Shown piece after piece: positions 34,660-44,057 of a stretch of DNA of 64,000 nucleotides; position 1 is the stretch's first letter, and each line of letters begins with the position of its first letter. The notes under the pieces were generated by a model. The model was not told the DNA's origin, did not search any database, and saw nothing but the letters and a program-made list of their open reading frames with translations. The position numbers were made by a program, and so were the translations under genes. The stretch comes from Oerskovia turbata (GTDB lineage: Bacteria; Actinomycetota; Actinomycetes; Actinomycetales; Cellulomonadaceae): the NCBI RefSeq assembly GCF_000718325.1, contig NZ_JOFV01000010.1, positions 77,737 through 141,736 of the forward strand, read 5' to 3'.

Positions 34660-36306
34660 ATGTCGGAAGCCGCGGTCGTACGTCGCACTCCCCTCGAGCG
34701 CATGCTCGACGGAATCGAACGGGTCGGGAACAAGGTCCCGCACCCCGCCATCATCTTCCTGGGCCTCATCGCCCTGATCATCGTGCTCTCGCACGCGTTC
34801 TACCTCGCCGGGACCTCGGTCACGTTCGACCAGGCCCAGGTCACCGAGCAGGTCGAGCCGAGCGGGGAGGAGCTCGTCGGGGACGCGCCCTACCAGAGCG
34901 AGGACCCTCAGGTCGAGCAGGTCACGGTCTCCGTGGAGTCGCTCCTGAGCGCCGACGGGATCCGGTTCATCTTCACGTCACCCGTCGAGAACTTCAACGG
35001 CTTCGGGGTGGTCGGGGTGATCGTGGTCGCCATGATCGGCGTGGGGCTCGCCGAGGAGGTCGGACTGATCGGCGCCTTCATCAAGCGCCTCGTCAAGGTC
35101 ACCCCCGCACGGTTCATCACGCTCATCGTCGTGTTCCTGGGGGTCCTGTCCTCGATCGCGACCGACGCGGGCTACCTGGTCCTCATCCCGCTGGCCGCCG
35201 CGGTGTTCCACACGCTCGGTCGACATCCGCTCGCGGGCCTCGCCGCGGCGTTCGCGGGTGTGGGCGGAGGGTTCGGCGTGAACCTGCTCATCACCCCGAT
35301 CGACGGCATGCTCGCCGAGATCACCAACGAGTCGATCGCGGACCCCGCGCAGCACGTCTCGATCACCGGGAACCTCTACTTCGCGATCGTCTCGACCATC
35401 GTGGTGACCCTGGTCGCGACGCTCGTGACCGAGAAGTTCGTCGAGCCACGGCTGGGCACCTACCGCGAGGACGAGGCCCCGGCCGCCGACGACCACGACG
35501 CGGGCGGGCCCGCGGCACCGGCTCCCTCGGGCGAGCTGACCGCCGCGGAGAAGCGTGGGCTCAGGTGGTCCGGGTTCGGTCTGATCGGCGTCACGGCGTT
35601 CGTGCTGCTGCTGACGCTCCCGTCCTGGGGGCCGCTGCGCAACCCCGAGACGGGCAGCCTCATCGAGGGCTCGCCCCTCATGGGCAGCATCATCTTCCTG
35701 ATCCTGATCTACTTCTTCGTCATGGGCCTGTGCTACGGCAAGGGCGCGGGGACGATCACGAACAGCATGGACGTCATCAACCCCATGACGAAGACGATCG
35801 CGGGCCTGTCAGGGCTGATCTTCCTGCTGCTGATCATCAGCCAGTTCATCGCCTACTTCAACTACTCGAACCTGGGCACGGTCGCGGCCGTGAACATGGC
35901 CGACGCCCTCGAGCAGGCGAACCTCGGGACGGTCCCGCTCATCATCGGTCTCATCGCGATGACCGCCGTGATCGACATCTTCATCGGCGGCGTGGTGCCC
36001 AAGTGGGCGATCTTCGCCCCGATCTTCGTGCCCCTGTTCATCCAGCTCGGCATCTCGCCCGACCTCGCGGTCGCGGCCTACCGCGTGGGCGACTCGCCGA
36101 TCAACGTCGCGACCCCGCTCATGCCGTACTTCGCGCTCATCGTGATCTTCGCCGAGCGCTACCGCAAGAAGGTCGGGGTGGGCTCGATCATCTCGCTCAT
36201 GCTGCCGTACACGGTCGCGCTGCTGCTCGTGTGGACCGCGCTGCTCGTCGGCTGGTACCTGCTGGGGCTGCCGCTCGGCCCGGGCGCGGAGATCTACCTG
36301 CAGTGA
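34660..36306 (+). CDS. AbgT family transporter (p-aminobenzoyl-glutamate/sulfonamide-type)
   Basis: AbgT proteins import p-aminobenzoyl-glutamate, or in MtrF/YdaH export sulfonamides and PABA. The 548-residue protein has about 11 to 13 membrane helices. The first helix (PHPAIIFLGLIALIIVLSHA) is followed by a periplasmic acidic loop, then the family stretches FGVVGVIVVAMIGVGLAEEV and GFGVNLLITPIDGMLAEITN. C-terminal GDSPINVATPLMPYF is typical. The gene is monocistronic with a hairpin terminator, convergent with the aminopeptidase gene pepA. Transport direction and substrate cannot be told from sequence. Confidence 0.9.
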   Translation: MSEAAVVRRTPLERMLDGIERVGNKVPHPAIIFLGLIALIIVLSHAFYLAGTSVTFDQAQVTEQVEPSGEELVGDAPYQSEDPQVEQVTVSVESLLSADGIRFIFTSPVENFNGFGVVGVIVVAMIGVGLAEEVGLIGAFIKRLVKVTPARFITLIVVFLGVLSSIATDAGYLVLIPLAAAVFHTLGRHPLAGLAAAFAGVGGGFGVNLLITPIDGMLAEITNESIADPAQHVSITGNLYFAIVSTIVVTLVATLVTEKFVEPRLGTYREDEAPAADDHDAGGPAAPAPSGELTAAEKRGLRWSGFGLIGVTAFVLLLTLPSWGPLRNPETGSLIEGSPLMGSIIFLILIYFFVMGLCYGKGAGTITNSMDVINPMTKTIAGLSGLIFLLLIISQFIAYFNYSNLGTVAAVNMADALEQANLGTVPLIIGLIAMTAVIDIFIGGVVPKWAIFAPIFVPLFIQLGISPDLAVAAYRVGDSPINVATPLMPYFALIVIFAERYRKKVGVGSIISLMLPYTVALLLVWTALLVGWYLLGLPLGPGAEIYLQ

Positions 36307-36310
36307 GGTA

Positions 36311-36343
36311 GGGCCCGACGGCGGAGCGTGCGTCGTCGGGCCC
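36311..36343 (+). terminator. AbgT gene terminator
   Basis: A 10-bp perfect GC stem (36311-36320 with 36334-36343) begins 4 bp past the stop codon. Confidence 0.7.
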
Positions 36344-36389
36344 GCGTCACCACGCCCCCGGGCCGTCTCGGGCGGCGCGCCGAGGACAC

Positions 36390-36434
36390 CAGGAGAGGCC
36401 GGTCGCTCGCCGTGCGAGCGACCGGCCTCTCCTG
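36390..36434. terminator. Terminator between abgT and pepA
   Basis: A perfect 21-bp stem (36390-36410 with 36414-36434) with a 3-nt loop, 11 bp past the pepA stop on the minus strand. Perfect symmetry makes it potentially bidirectional. Confidence 0.85.
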
Positions 36435-36445
36435 TGCACGGGAAC

Positions 36446-37927
36446 CTACGCGACCGGCGCCCTGAAAGCGCCCGCGAGCTCGGCGAGCAGGCGCGCCCCG
36501 AAGCCCGTGGCGCCCTTGGTCCAGACCGCGTCGTCGGAGTCCGACTTCATGGTGCCGGCGATGTCGAGATGGGCCCACGACACCTCGCCCGCCCACTCCG
36601 CGAGGAACAGCGCCGCGGTGGTGGCCCCCGCGAACTCGCCGCCCAGGTTCTTGACGTCCGCGACGTCCGAGTCGAGCTGGGGCCGGTAGCGGTGCTCGAG
36701 CGGGAGGCGCCAGACGCGCTCGTCGGTCGCGACCGACGCCGCCTCGACCTGGGCGGCCAGCGCGTCGTCGTTGCCGAAGAGCGCGGCCCGTGCCGTGCCG
36801 AGAGCCGCGAGCGCCGCACCCGTGAGGGTCGCGATGTCGACGATCGCGTCGACCCCGTCCTCGACCGCGAGCGCGATGGCGTCGGCCATCACGAGACGGC
36901 CCTCCGCGTCGGTGTTGACGACCTCGATCGTGCGGCCGCTGCGCGTCGTGAGGACGTCGCCCAGCTTCGTCGCACTCCCCGAGGGCATGTTGTCGGTGCA
37001 CGCGAGGTACGCCGTGACGGTCGTGCCCACTCCCAGGTCCTTGAGCACCGACAGAGCCGCGAGCGCCGCCCCGGCCCCGGACATGTCCATCTTCATGGCC
37101 GCGTGCATCGCGTTCGAGGGCTTGAGGCTGATGCCGCCCGAGTCGTAGGTGATGCCCTTGCCGACGAGGGCGAGGTGTCCGTCGCCGCCGCGGTACGTCA
37201 GCTTGACGAGCCGGGGCTCGACGACGCTGCCCGCGTTGACCCCGAGGAGGCCACCGCAGCCCATCTCCGTCAGCGCGGCCCTGTCGAAGACCTCGACCTC
37301 GAGGCCGTTCGCAGCCCCCAGGCGCACCGCGACGTCCGCCAGGTCGGGGGCCGTGAGGTAGCCCGCCGGGGTGTTCGCGAGGTCGCGCGAGACGAGGGCC
37401 GCGCGCGCCAGGACGAGTCCGCGCCGCGCACCAGCGAGCGCCACGGCCTCGTCTCCGCCCGTGACCAGGACGACGGCCGTGACCGGCACCGTCGCGGGCT
37501 CGGTGCGGAGCTGGTCGTAGCGGTAGCGCCCAAGCAGGACCCCCTCGACGACCGCGCTCGCGACCGCCCCGAGGTCGAGCCGCTCGGTGCCCGTGAGCGA
37601 GACGGACACGACCGTGTCGCGTGCGACCGCCCGGGCGTGGTGGGCCGCGGCGTCTCGGACCGCGGCGACGTCGAGCCGGTCGGCCGGACCGGCGCCGACC
37701 GCGACCACGTCGACCCCCGCCGACGGCCGGGCGAGGGTCTGCCCCGCGCGCCCCGTGAACCCCCAGCGGGCGAGCTCGTCCCGATCAGCGCCGACCGCGG
37801 CCGGGACGTCACCGTCCGAGGTCACCAGGACCCCGGTCACGGACCCTGCCGGGACTGCGTTCACGGACACCTCCACGGCACGGACGGCCGTGTCGGACGG
37901 GATCGGGTCGAAGGGTGCGTCACCCAT
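36446..37927 (-). CDS. pepA: Leucyl aminopeptidase (M17 family)
   Basis: Cytosolic two-metal aminopeptidase that removes N-terminal Leu and other residues. The 493-residue protein has the N-terminal macro-like domain and the catalytic domain with GKGITYDSGG, KMDMSGAGAA and the M17 signature NTDAEGRL (about residue 337). ATG at 37927 is preferred because GGAG lies 6 nt upstream, itself part of an earlier ATG (37939) that would add four residues but has no properly spaced site. The much longer open reading to 39811 is an artefact. Neighbours are two transporters, with no obvious operon partner. Confidence 0.95.
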   Translation of the reverse strand: MGDAPFDPIPSDTAVRAVEVSVNAVPAGSVTGVLVTSDGDVPAAVGADRDELARWGFTGRAGQTLARPSAGVDVVAVGAGPADRLDVAAVRDAAAHHARAVARDTVVSVSLTGTERLDLGAVASAVVEGVLLGRYRYDQLRTEPATVPVTAVVLVTGGDEAVALAGARRGLVLARAALVSRDLANTPAGYLTAPDLADVAVRLGAANGLEVEVFDRAALTEMGCGGLLGVNAGSVVEPRLVKLTYRGGDGHLALVGKGITYDSGGISLKPSNAMHAAMKMDMSGAGAALAALSVLKDLGVGTTVTAYLACTDNMPSGSATKLGDVLTTRSGRTIEVVNTDAEGRLVMADAIALAVEDGVDAIVDIATLTGAALAALGTARAALFGNDDALAAQVEAASVATDERVWRLPLEHRYRPQLDSDVADVKNLGGEFAGATTAALFLAEWAGEVSWAHLDIAGTMKSDSDDAVWTKGATGFGARLLAELAGAFRAPVA

Positions 37928-37970
37928 GGCGTACTCCATCTCTCGGGCCACGGCCGGTGCCGGGGCTGGT

Positions 37971-38010
37971 GCGGTGCGTGCGGTGTGCGTGCGGTGTGCG
38001 TGCGGTGCGG
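37971..38010. repeat. Short GCGGTGTGCGT direct repeats between pepA and the SLC13 gene
   Basis: About three and a half copies of an 11-bp unit lie in the 98-bp intergenic space. No other signal is visible there. Confidence 0.6.
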
Positions 38011-38025
38011 GACGTCCGGAGGGGC

Positions 38026-39867
38026 CTACGGTCGCCAGATCAGGGGGACGAGGAACACGGCGACCACCAGGTAGACCCCCATGACGGGCAGGCCGAGCTT
38101 CCAGTAGTCGCCGAACCGGTAGCCGCCAGGCTCCATGACCATCATGTTGCCGGGCGTCGCCACGGGTGTCAGGAGCGCCGCGGCGGACGCGACCGCGACG
38201 CACATCACGAGCGGTACCGGCGAGATCCCGAGCTCGAGCGCGACCGACCCCACGACGGGGATCATGACCAGGGCCGTGGCCATGTTGCTGATGAGCTGTC
38301 CGAGCACCGCGCACAGCACGAAGATGCCCAGCAGCAGGAGCGTCAGCCCACCGCTGCCGACCACGTCGATCAGCGCGGTCGCGACGATCTCGGCGGCGCC
38401 GGTCTGCGTGATCGCGGTCGAGAGCGGGATCATGCCCGCCACGAGGATCACCGTCGTGAGGGAGATCGAACGCTGCGCCTGACGGGTCGTGACGACGCGC
38501 AGCAGGACCATCGCGATCGCGGCACCCACCGCGGTGACCGCGGCCGGCAGCACGTCCGTCGCGAGCGCCGCCACCATGAGGACGAGCACCACGACGGCCG
38601 GCACGGCACGGCGCCCGAGCGGCGCGGCCTGGCGTCGGATCGAGTCCGGGGTGTCGACCACCAGCACGTCGGGGTCGTCGGTGTGGCGGTCGAGCGCGTC
38701 CCACGTCCCCTGCAGGAGCAGCGCGTCTCCAGCGCGCAGCGTGACCTCCTGGTCGCGCGGGTCGGCCGCGGGCCGGTTCTCCCCCTCGTCGACCGGGTCG
38801 AGGACCTCCCCGAGCCGCTGCACGGCCAGCACGACGAGCTCGCCCGAGTCCGTGACCATGCCCGGGAAGACTCGCTCGCCGATCAGGCCCGAGCGCGGGC
38901 GCACGATCACCTCGGCGACCCCGTGCTCGCGGGAGACGAGCCCGCAGGCGACCTCCTCGCCGTCGGGCCCCGCGGGGGCGACCAGGCCGGCCGCGGCCGC
39001 GAACTCGGCGATCCCCGGGCGTCCCCCGCGCACCACGAGCCGACCGCCCGCCACGACCTGCGACGACGGGCGCCCCGACCGGTCCTGCACCGCGACCGCG
39101 TGCACCGAGCGGTCCCCCGTGTCGATCGCGTCGGCCGCGACCCCGACGAGGCGGGAGCCCGCAGGCACGGTCAGGCGAACGATGCTGCCGGCCGGCGCGT
39201 AGTCGCGCAGCAGGTCGGTGGGCAGGCCCGCCAGGTCTCGCGAGAGCGAACGCACGCTGCGGTGCGGCAGCAGGCGGGGGCCCCACAGCACGCAGACCAG
39301 GATCGTCCCGACGAGCAGCGGGACGCCCACGAGCGCGAACTCGAAGAACCCCAGGCCCGTGCCCGTCTCCTCGAGGGCCGTCGCCGAGACGATCACGTTG
39401 ACGGGCGTGCCCGTCAGCATCAGGAGCGACCCGGCGTGCGCACCGAACGCCAGAGGCATGAGGAGCTGCGAGGGCGAGCGGCCGAGCCGCGTCGAGAGGA
39501 CCACGACCATGGGGAACAGGGCTGCGACCGCACCGTTGGGCGTGACGAGGGCGGACAGCACCGCCGAGAGCACCAGCATGAGGACCATGAGTCGCGCAGG
39601 GCTCGTCCCCGCCCGGTCGATCAGCTGCTGCCCGGCCCACACCGTGATGCCCGCGGCGTCGAGCGCCTCGGCCACGACGAAGAGCGCGGCGATGAGGATC
39701 ACGGTCGGGGTGCCGAAGCCCGCGAGCGCCTCCTCGACCGTGAGGACGCCCGTGAGATGGAGCGAGAGCGCGACCGCGAGCGCCACGACGCCGACCGGCA
39801 GCCTGTTCCACACGAAGAGGACCACCGCTGCGCCCAGGACGGTCAGCGTGATCGCGGCGTCGCTCAT
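38026..39867 (-). CDS. SLC13/DASS-type transporter with two TrkA-C (RCK_C) domains
   Basis: The 613-residue protein matches the sodium/sulfate or dicarboxylate symporter superfamily form with central cytosolic RCK_C domains. Hydrophobic N-terminal half (about residues 5 to 200, with TPNGAVAALFPMVVVL and the substrate-loop motif TGTPVNVIVSA), two TrkA-C-like domains (about 205 to 375, e.g. RLTVPAGSRLVGVAADAI), and a hydrophobic C-terminal half with TPVATPGNMMV. The two loop motifs are the expected inverted repeat. ATG at 39867 was chosen: a -10 box ends 7 nt upstream, which suggests a leaderless transcript. The substrate (sulfate or an organic anion) is not resolved. Confidence 0.9.
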   Translation of the reverse strand: MSDAAITLTVLGAAVVLFVWNRLPVGVVALAVALSLHLTGVLTVEEALAGFGTPTVILIAALFVVAEALDAAGITVWAGQQLIDRAGTSPARLMVLMLVLSAVLSALVTPNGAVAALFPMVVVLSTRLGRSPSQLLMPLAFGAHAGSLLMLTGTPVNVIVSATALEETGTGLGFFEFALVGVPLLVGTILVCVLWGPRLLPHRSVRSLSRDLAGLPTDLLRDYAPAGSIVRLTVPAGSRLVGVAADAIDTGDRSVHAVAVQDRSGRPSSQVVAGGRLVVRGGRPGIAEFAAAAGLVAPAGPDGEEVACGLVSREHGVAEVIVRPRSGLIGERVFPGMVTDSGELVVLAVQRLGEVLDPVDEGENRPAADPRDQEVTLRAGDALLLQGTWDALDRHTDDPDVLVVDTPDSIRRQAAPLGRRAVPAVVVLVLMVAALATDVLPAAVTAVGAAIAMVLLRVVTTRQAQRSISLTTVILVAGMIPLSTAITQTGAAEIVATALIDVVGSGGLTLLLLGIFVLCAVLGQLISNMATALVMIPVVGSVALELGISPVPLVMCVAVASAAALLTPVATPGNMMVMEPGGYRFGDYWKLGLPVMGVYLVVAVFLVPLIWRP

Positions 39868-39874
39868 GCGGCTG

Positions 39875-39880
39875 ACAGTA
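39875..39880 (-). promoter_or_regulatory. -10 box of a leaderless SLC13 transcript
   Basis: TACTGT on the minus strand, 7 nt before the ATG, with no Shine-Dalgarno between. No clear -35 box is visible. Confidence 0.45.
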
Positions 39881-39938
39881 GTGGACCCTCGGCAGGCCTT
39901 CGCGGCGGGCGGATCGTCACCGCGGGTGTGTCGTCCGG

Positions 39939-39994
39939 TCACCCTCGGCGGGCGGTTGCGTCACCCTCGGCGGGCGGTTGCGTCACCCTCGGCG
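39939..39994. repeat. 22-bp tandem repeat (2.5 copies)
   Basis: Two perfect 22-bp copies (39939-39960, 39961-39982) and a 12-bp partial third copy lie in the space between the divergent SLC13 and ABC genes. They could be a regulator site or a slippage product. Confidence 0.85.
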
Positions 39995-40069
39995 TCCACC
40001 GGTCGGTGGACCCCACGTCCCCCCGACCGGTCGTCGCGCCGCACGGGCCCCGCCGACCAGGGTGGAACC

Positions 40070-41050
40070 ATGAGCGCAGACAGGACACCTCCCCGAGCAG
40101 GAACGAGCGCCCCGGCCATCGAGGTCCGGGGGCTCTCCAAGCGGTACGTGCAGCGCGGCGGCGTCGTGAAGCAGGCCGTCGACGGCCTCGACCTCACGGT
40201 CGAGCGCGGCGAGATCTTCGCGGTCCTCGGCCCCAACGGTGCGGGCAAGACCACGACGGTCGAGATCCTCGAGGGCTTCCGCAAGCGCGACGGCGGCCAG
40301 GTCCAGGTCCTGGGCGAGGACCCGGCGCTCGCCGGGCGGGCGTGGCGCAGCCGCATCGGCGTCGTGCTGCAGGACTCGCGCGACCAGGCCGAGCTCACGG
40401 TGCGCGAGCTCGTGCGCCACTTCGCGACGTTCTACCCGGCTCCGCGCGACCCCGAGGAGGTGATCGTCGCCGTCGGGCTCGAGGAGAAGGCCTCCACCCG
40501 GGCGCGCCAGCTCTCGGGCGGGCAGCGGCGCCGCCTCGACGTCGCGCTCGGGATCGTGGGCGACCCCGAGCTGCTGTTCCTCGACGAGCCTACGACCGGG
40601 TTCGACCCGCAGGCCCGCCGCAGCTTCTGGGACCTCGTCCTGGCCCTGCGCGAGGGCGGCACCACGATCCTCCTGACGACCCACTACCTCGACGAGGCCG
40701 CGCACCTGGCCGACCGTGCCGCCGTCGTGCGCGACGGGAAGGTCGTCGCCCTCGGGGCGCCGGCCGACCTGGGCGGGCCGGGAGCGCTGCGCCCCGTCGT
40801 GCGCTGGGAGTCCGACGGCGTCACGCACGTCGAGCGGACCGACCACCCGACCGCGCTCGTCACCTCGCTCGCGGCCCGCCTGGCCGGACCCGACGGCGAG
40901 GTGCCCGGCCTGCGGGTGCTCCAGCCGAGCCTCGAGGACGTGTACCTCGAGCTCATCGGCGACTCCCCTACGGACTCGTCCGCCCCTGCACCGCCCGACC
41001 CGTCGCCCCACGCCGCCGACGCGGCCGTCACCGAGGAGGCCTCCCGATGA
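40070..41050 (+). CDS. ABC transporter ATP-binding protein (DrrA/CcmA-type exporter)
   Basis: The 326-residue ATPase has the Walker A GPNGAGKTT, Q-loop VLQDSRDQAEL, signature LSGGQRRR, Walker B LLFLDEPTTGFD and H-loop TTHYLDEA. The last 80 residues form the C-terminal extension seen in drug-export ATPases. Start at 40070 with a GTGGA site. It overlaps the permease gene by 4 nt (ATGA) and leads an operon of ABC ATPase, permease, histidine kinase, response regulator and deaminase. It probably energises export of a drug or lipid-like molecule. Confidence 0.95.
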   Translation: MSADRTPPRAGTSAPAIEVRGLSKRYVQRGGVVKQAVDGLDLTVERGEIFAVLGPNGAGKTTTVEILEGFRKRDGGQVQVLGEDPALAGRAWRSRIGVVLQDSRDQAELTVRELVRHFATFYPAPRDPEEVIVAVGLEEKASTRARQLSGGQRRRLDVALGIVGDPELLFLDEPTTGFDPQARRSFWDLVLALREGGTTILLTTHYLDEAAHLADRAAVVRDGKVVALGAPADLGGPGALRPVVRWESDGVTHVERTDHPTALVTSLAARLAGPDGEVPGLRVLQPSLEDVYLELIGDSPTDSSAPAPPDPSPHAADAAVTEEASR

Positions 41051-41898
41051 GCGCCCAGACCGCCACCCGTGCCCAGCCCGCCGGCCGCTCCTTGCCCAGC
41101 ACCGCGAACCTCGCGCTGCGGCGCACCTGGGTCGAGCTCCTCGCGTTCCTGCGCGAGCGCGAGGCCGTGATCTTCATCCTGGCGTACCCGCTGATCATGA
41201 TGGCGATCTTCTCGACCGTGTTCGGCCAGGACGACCAGGGGAGCGCCGCGGGGTCCGTGCCGTTCCCGCAGTACTTCCTGCCCGGCATGGTCGCCACGGG
41301 CGTCATGCTCACGAGCTTCCAGAACCTCGCGATCTCGATCACGGTCGAGCGCGACGACGGGACGCTCAAGCGCCTGCGCGCCACGCCCCTGCCCGCGACC
41401 GCGTACTTCCTGGGGAAGGTCGGGCAGGTCCTGATCATCACCACGGTCCAGACCGCGGCGCTGCTGGTGCTCGCCGCCACGGCGTTCGACGTCCCGATGC
41501 CGACCACCGCCGCCACCTGGGCCACGTTCGCATGGGTGTTCGTGCTCGGCACCGCCACCGGCTCCGTCCTGGGCGTCGCGTTCTCCTCGGTCCCCCGGTC
41601 GGGCAAGTCCGTGACGGCGGTCGTGACCCCGATCGTCCTGGTCCTGCAGTTCATCTCGGGCGTGTTCTTCGCGTTCTTCGCCCTCCCGTCGTGGATGCAG
41701 CAGGTCGCGTCCCTTTTCCCGCTCAAGTGGCTCGCGCAGGGCATGCGCTCGGTCTTCCTGCCGCCCGAGGCCGCCGCGCTCGAGGTGAGCGGGTCGTGGC
41801 AGCACGGCGCGACGGCTGCTGTACTGGTGGCGTGGCTCGTCGTGGGCCTCGTGGTGGGGGTCCGGACGTTCAGGTGGAGGCGGCGTGACGACGGCTGA
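41047..41898 (+). CDS. ABC-2 type permease
   Basis: The 283-residue membrane subunit has six predicted helices, including EAVIFILAYPLIMMAIFSTV, FLPGMVATGVMLTSFQNLAI and VVTPIVLVLQFISGVFFAFF, and the ERDDGTLKRLRATPL segment between helices 2 and 3 that defines the ABC-2 family. It pairs with the preceding ATPase to form a homodimeric exporter. It overlaps the histidine kinase gene by 14 bp. Confidence 0.94.
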   Translation: MSAQTATRAQPAGRSLPSTANLALRRTWVELLAFLREREAVIFILAYPLIMMAIFSTVFGQDDQGSAAGSVPFPQYFLPGMVATGVMLTSFQNLAISITVERDDGTLKRLRATPLPATAYFLGKVGQVLIITTVQTAALLVLAATAFDVPMPTTAATWATFAWVFVLGTATGSVLGVAFSSVPRSGKSVTAVVTPIVLVLQFISGVFFAFFALPSWMQQVASLFPLKWLAQGMRSVFLPPEAAALEVSGSWQHGATAAVLVAWLVVGLVVGVRTFRWRRRDDG

Positions 41899-43243
41899 GA
41901 GCCCGCTGGGAGAGCCCGGCGCGGGCGGGCCCGACGCGGCCGCCCCTGACGTGGCAGGGCCGCAGGCCGTCTCCGCGTCGGGTTCTGCGCTCGGCCGGTT
42001 CGAGGAGTCCTGGGACCGGGTGGTGGTCTGGTGGGACGTCGGGTTCTACGTCGTCGTGCTGCTCAGCGCGCTGGCCGTCTTCCTGTCCGGGGTCGAGCCC
42101 GACGAGCTGGTGCCCGCCCTCGCTGCCATCGCCGTGATCCTGCTCGCGTACACCTTCCTGGGACGGCGGGCCGCCAGGAACCGGGACCAGCGCCTGGCCG
42201 TCTCCTACCTGCTGATCCTGATCGTCGCGACCGACCTCGCCGTGGTCCACAACCACCTCGGGACGTTCCTGCTGTTCGGCGCGTTCACCCAGATCTGGAT
42301 GCTCTCGGAGCGCCGGTGGGTCAGCCTCGTGCTCTCGACCCTGCTCGCGGTCGGCACGACCCTCGCGCTCACAGCCGCGTCCGGGTTCTCCCGCGAGGCC
42401 CTCACGAGGGCCGCACCGCAGATGGGGGTCGCGCTCGCCTTCTCGATCCTGCTCGGGATCTGGGTCGGCCAGACGATGCTCCAGACGGCACGCCACGCCC
42501 AGCTCGTCGACGACCTCCACGCCGCGCAGGCCGAGCTCGGGACCGTGCACCACGCGGCCGGGGTCGCGGCCGAGCGCGAGCGCATGGCCCGCGAGATCCA
42601 CGACACCCTCGCGCAGGGGTTCACGAGCGTCGTCATGCTCGCGCAGGCTGCGAGCGCCGACCTGGACCGGGCGGACACCGCTGCGGCCCGGGACCGGCTC
42701 GCGCTCGTCGAGACCACGGCGCGCGACAACCTGGCCGAGGCCCGGTCCCTCGTCACGGCGTTCGCTCCGCTGCCGTTGCAGGGCGCCACGCTCGTCGAGG
42801 CGGTCGAGCGCCTCGCGGCCCGCTTCGAGGACGAGTCCGGGGTCGCGGTCACGCTCCGGCTGTCGGCCGTGCCGGGGCTGGGCAGCGCCGAGGACGTGGT
42901 CCTGCTGCGGTCCGCCCAGGAGGCCCTGGCGAACGTGCGCCGGCACGCGCAGGCGAGCTGCGTCGTCGTCTCACTGGGGCCTGGCCGCCCGGAGGGCACC
43001 GTGCCCGACGGCGCCACGGTCGTCCTCGAGGTCACGGACGACGGTCGGGGGCTGGGACCGGGCGTCGTGGAAGGCTTCGGTCTGCGGGGCATGCGTGAAC
43101 GCGTCGCCGCGGGCGACGGCACGGTACGGGTCGTGTCACCGCCTGGGGGTGGGACGAGCGTCCGGGTCGAGCTGCCCGTGCCCGCCGACCACCCGGCCGA
43201 CGCCCCGCCCCAGCCAGCCTCTCTCCCCCGGAGCCGAACGTGA
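41885..43243 (+). CDS. Sensor histidine kinase (NarL/DesK class, HisKA_3)
   Basis: The 452-residue kinase has five to six N-terminal membrane helices (about residues 45 to 190), no large extracellular domain, and the HisKA_3 phosphoacceptor helix (REIHDTLAQGFTSVVMLAQA). The C-terminal HATPase domain shows EALANVRRHAQAS (N-box) and TDDGRGLGPG, GFGLRGMRERV (G-boxes). The start is GTG. It overlaps the response regulator by 4 nt. Such intramembrane-sensing kinases often control adjacent ABC exporters, so this one probably responds to membrane stress or a drug; that is inference. Confidence 0.94.
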   Translation: MTTAESPLGEPGAGGPDAAAPDVAGPQAVSASGSALGRFEESWDRVVVWWDVGFYVVVLLSALAVFLSGVEPDELVPALAAIAVILLAYTFLGRRAARNRDQRLAVSYLLILIVATDLAVVHNHLGTFLLFGAFTQIWMLSERRWVSLVLSTLLAVGTTLALTAASGFSREALTRAAPQMGVALAFSILLGIWVGQTMLQTARHAQLVDDLHAAQAELGTVHHAAGVAAERERMAREIHDTLAQGFTSVVMLAQAASADLDRADTAAARDRLALVETTARDNLAEARSLVTAFAPLPLQGATLVEAVERLAARFEDESGVAVTLRLSAVPGLGSAEDVVLLRSAQEALANVRRHAQASCVVVSLGPGRPEGTVPDGATVVLEVTDDGRGLGPGVVEGFGLRGMRERVAAGDGTVRVVSPPGGGTSVRVELPVPADHPADAPPQPASLPRSRT

Positions 43244-43959
43244 CCTCGCCCACCGACCGTCCTGTCCCCGCCGCCCGCCGGGCGAGCGCCACCACGGGGA
43301 CCGGTGCGCCGTCGTCGGCTCCCCTGGTGCGGGTCCTCGTGGTCGACGACCACCCCGTGGTGCGTTCGGGGCTCGTCGGGATGCTCACGGCCGAGCCGGA
43401 CCTCGTCGTCGTCGGCGAGGCGGGCGACGGCCGCGCGGGTGTGACCCTCGCGCGCGAGCTGGGACCCGACGTCGTGCTCATGGACCTGCGCATGCCCGTC
43501 CTCGACGGTGTGGGCGCGACGACCGAGATCCTCGCCTCCCCTGCACCAGGGGCGAGGCGACCGCGCGTCGTCGTGCTCACGACGTACGAGACCGACACCG
43601 ACATCCTGCGCGCCGTCGAGGCCGGCGCGACGGGCTACCTGCTCAAGGACACCCCGCGTGACGTGCTCGTCGCGGGCATCCGTGCGGCAGCCCGCGGTGA
43701 GACGGTCCTCGCGCCCACGGTCGCGACGCGGCTCGTCACGACCGTGCGGGGCGCGGGCGAGCGCCTGACGGCGCGCGAGTCCCAGGTCCTGGCCCTCGTC
43801 GCACGCGGGCTGAGCAACCCCGCGATCGGGCGCGAGCTCTTCATCTCCGAGGCCACGGTCAAGACGCACCTGCTGCGGGCGTTCGCCAAGCTCGGGGTCG
43901 ACGACCGCACGCGCGCTGTCACGGTCGCGATGGAACGGGGCATCCTGCCGGGAGCGTGA
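43240..43959 (+). CDS. LuxR/NarL family response regulator
   Basis: The 239-residue regulator has a receiver domain (DDHPVVRSGL, phosphoacceptor Asp in VLMDLRMPVLDG, Lys in YLLKDTPRDV) and a GerE-type helix-turn-helix (LTARESQVLALVARGLSNPA, then FISEATVKTHLLRAF). It starts at GTG in a GTGA overlap with the kinase. Its stop overlaps a possible upstream start of the deaminase gene. Confidence 0.95.
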   Translation: MTSPTDRPVPAARRASATTGTGAPSSAPLVRVLVVDDHPVVRSGLVGMLTAEPDLVVVGEAGDGRAGVTLARELGPDVVLMDLRMPVLDGVGATTEILASPAPGARRPRVVVLTTYETDTDILRAVEAGATGYLLKDTPRDVLVAGIRAAARGETVLAPTVATRLVTTVRGAGERLTARESQVLALVARGLSNPAIGRELFISEATVKTHLLRAFAKLGVDDRTRAVTVAMERGILPGA

Positions 43960-44057
43960 CCTCCCCTGGTCCGGCCGGGCCGCGGGCCGGACCCGTGAGC
44001 GGACCGGCCGCCGGACCGGGCCCTCGACCGGTGACGGCGGGGTGCGAGACTGCCTCT

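Noticed and set aside
37940-39811. An upstream extension of pepA by more than 600 codons
   Set aside because: It runs antisense to the codons of the SLC13 transporter, is Arg/Gly/Ala-rich nonsense, and normal M17 length is reached from 37927.
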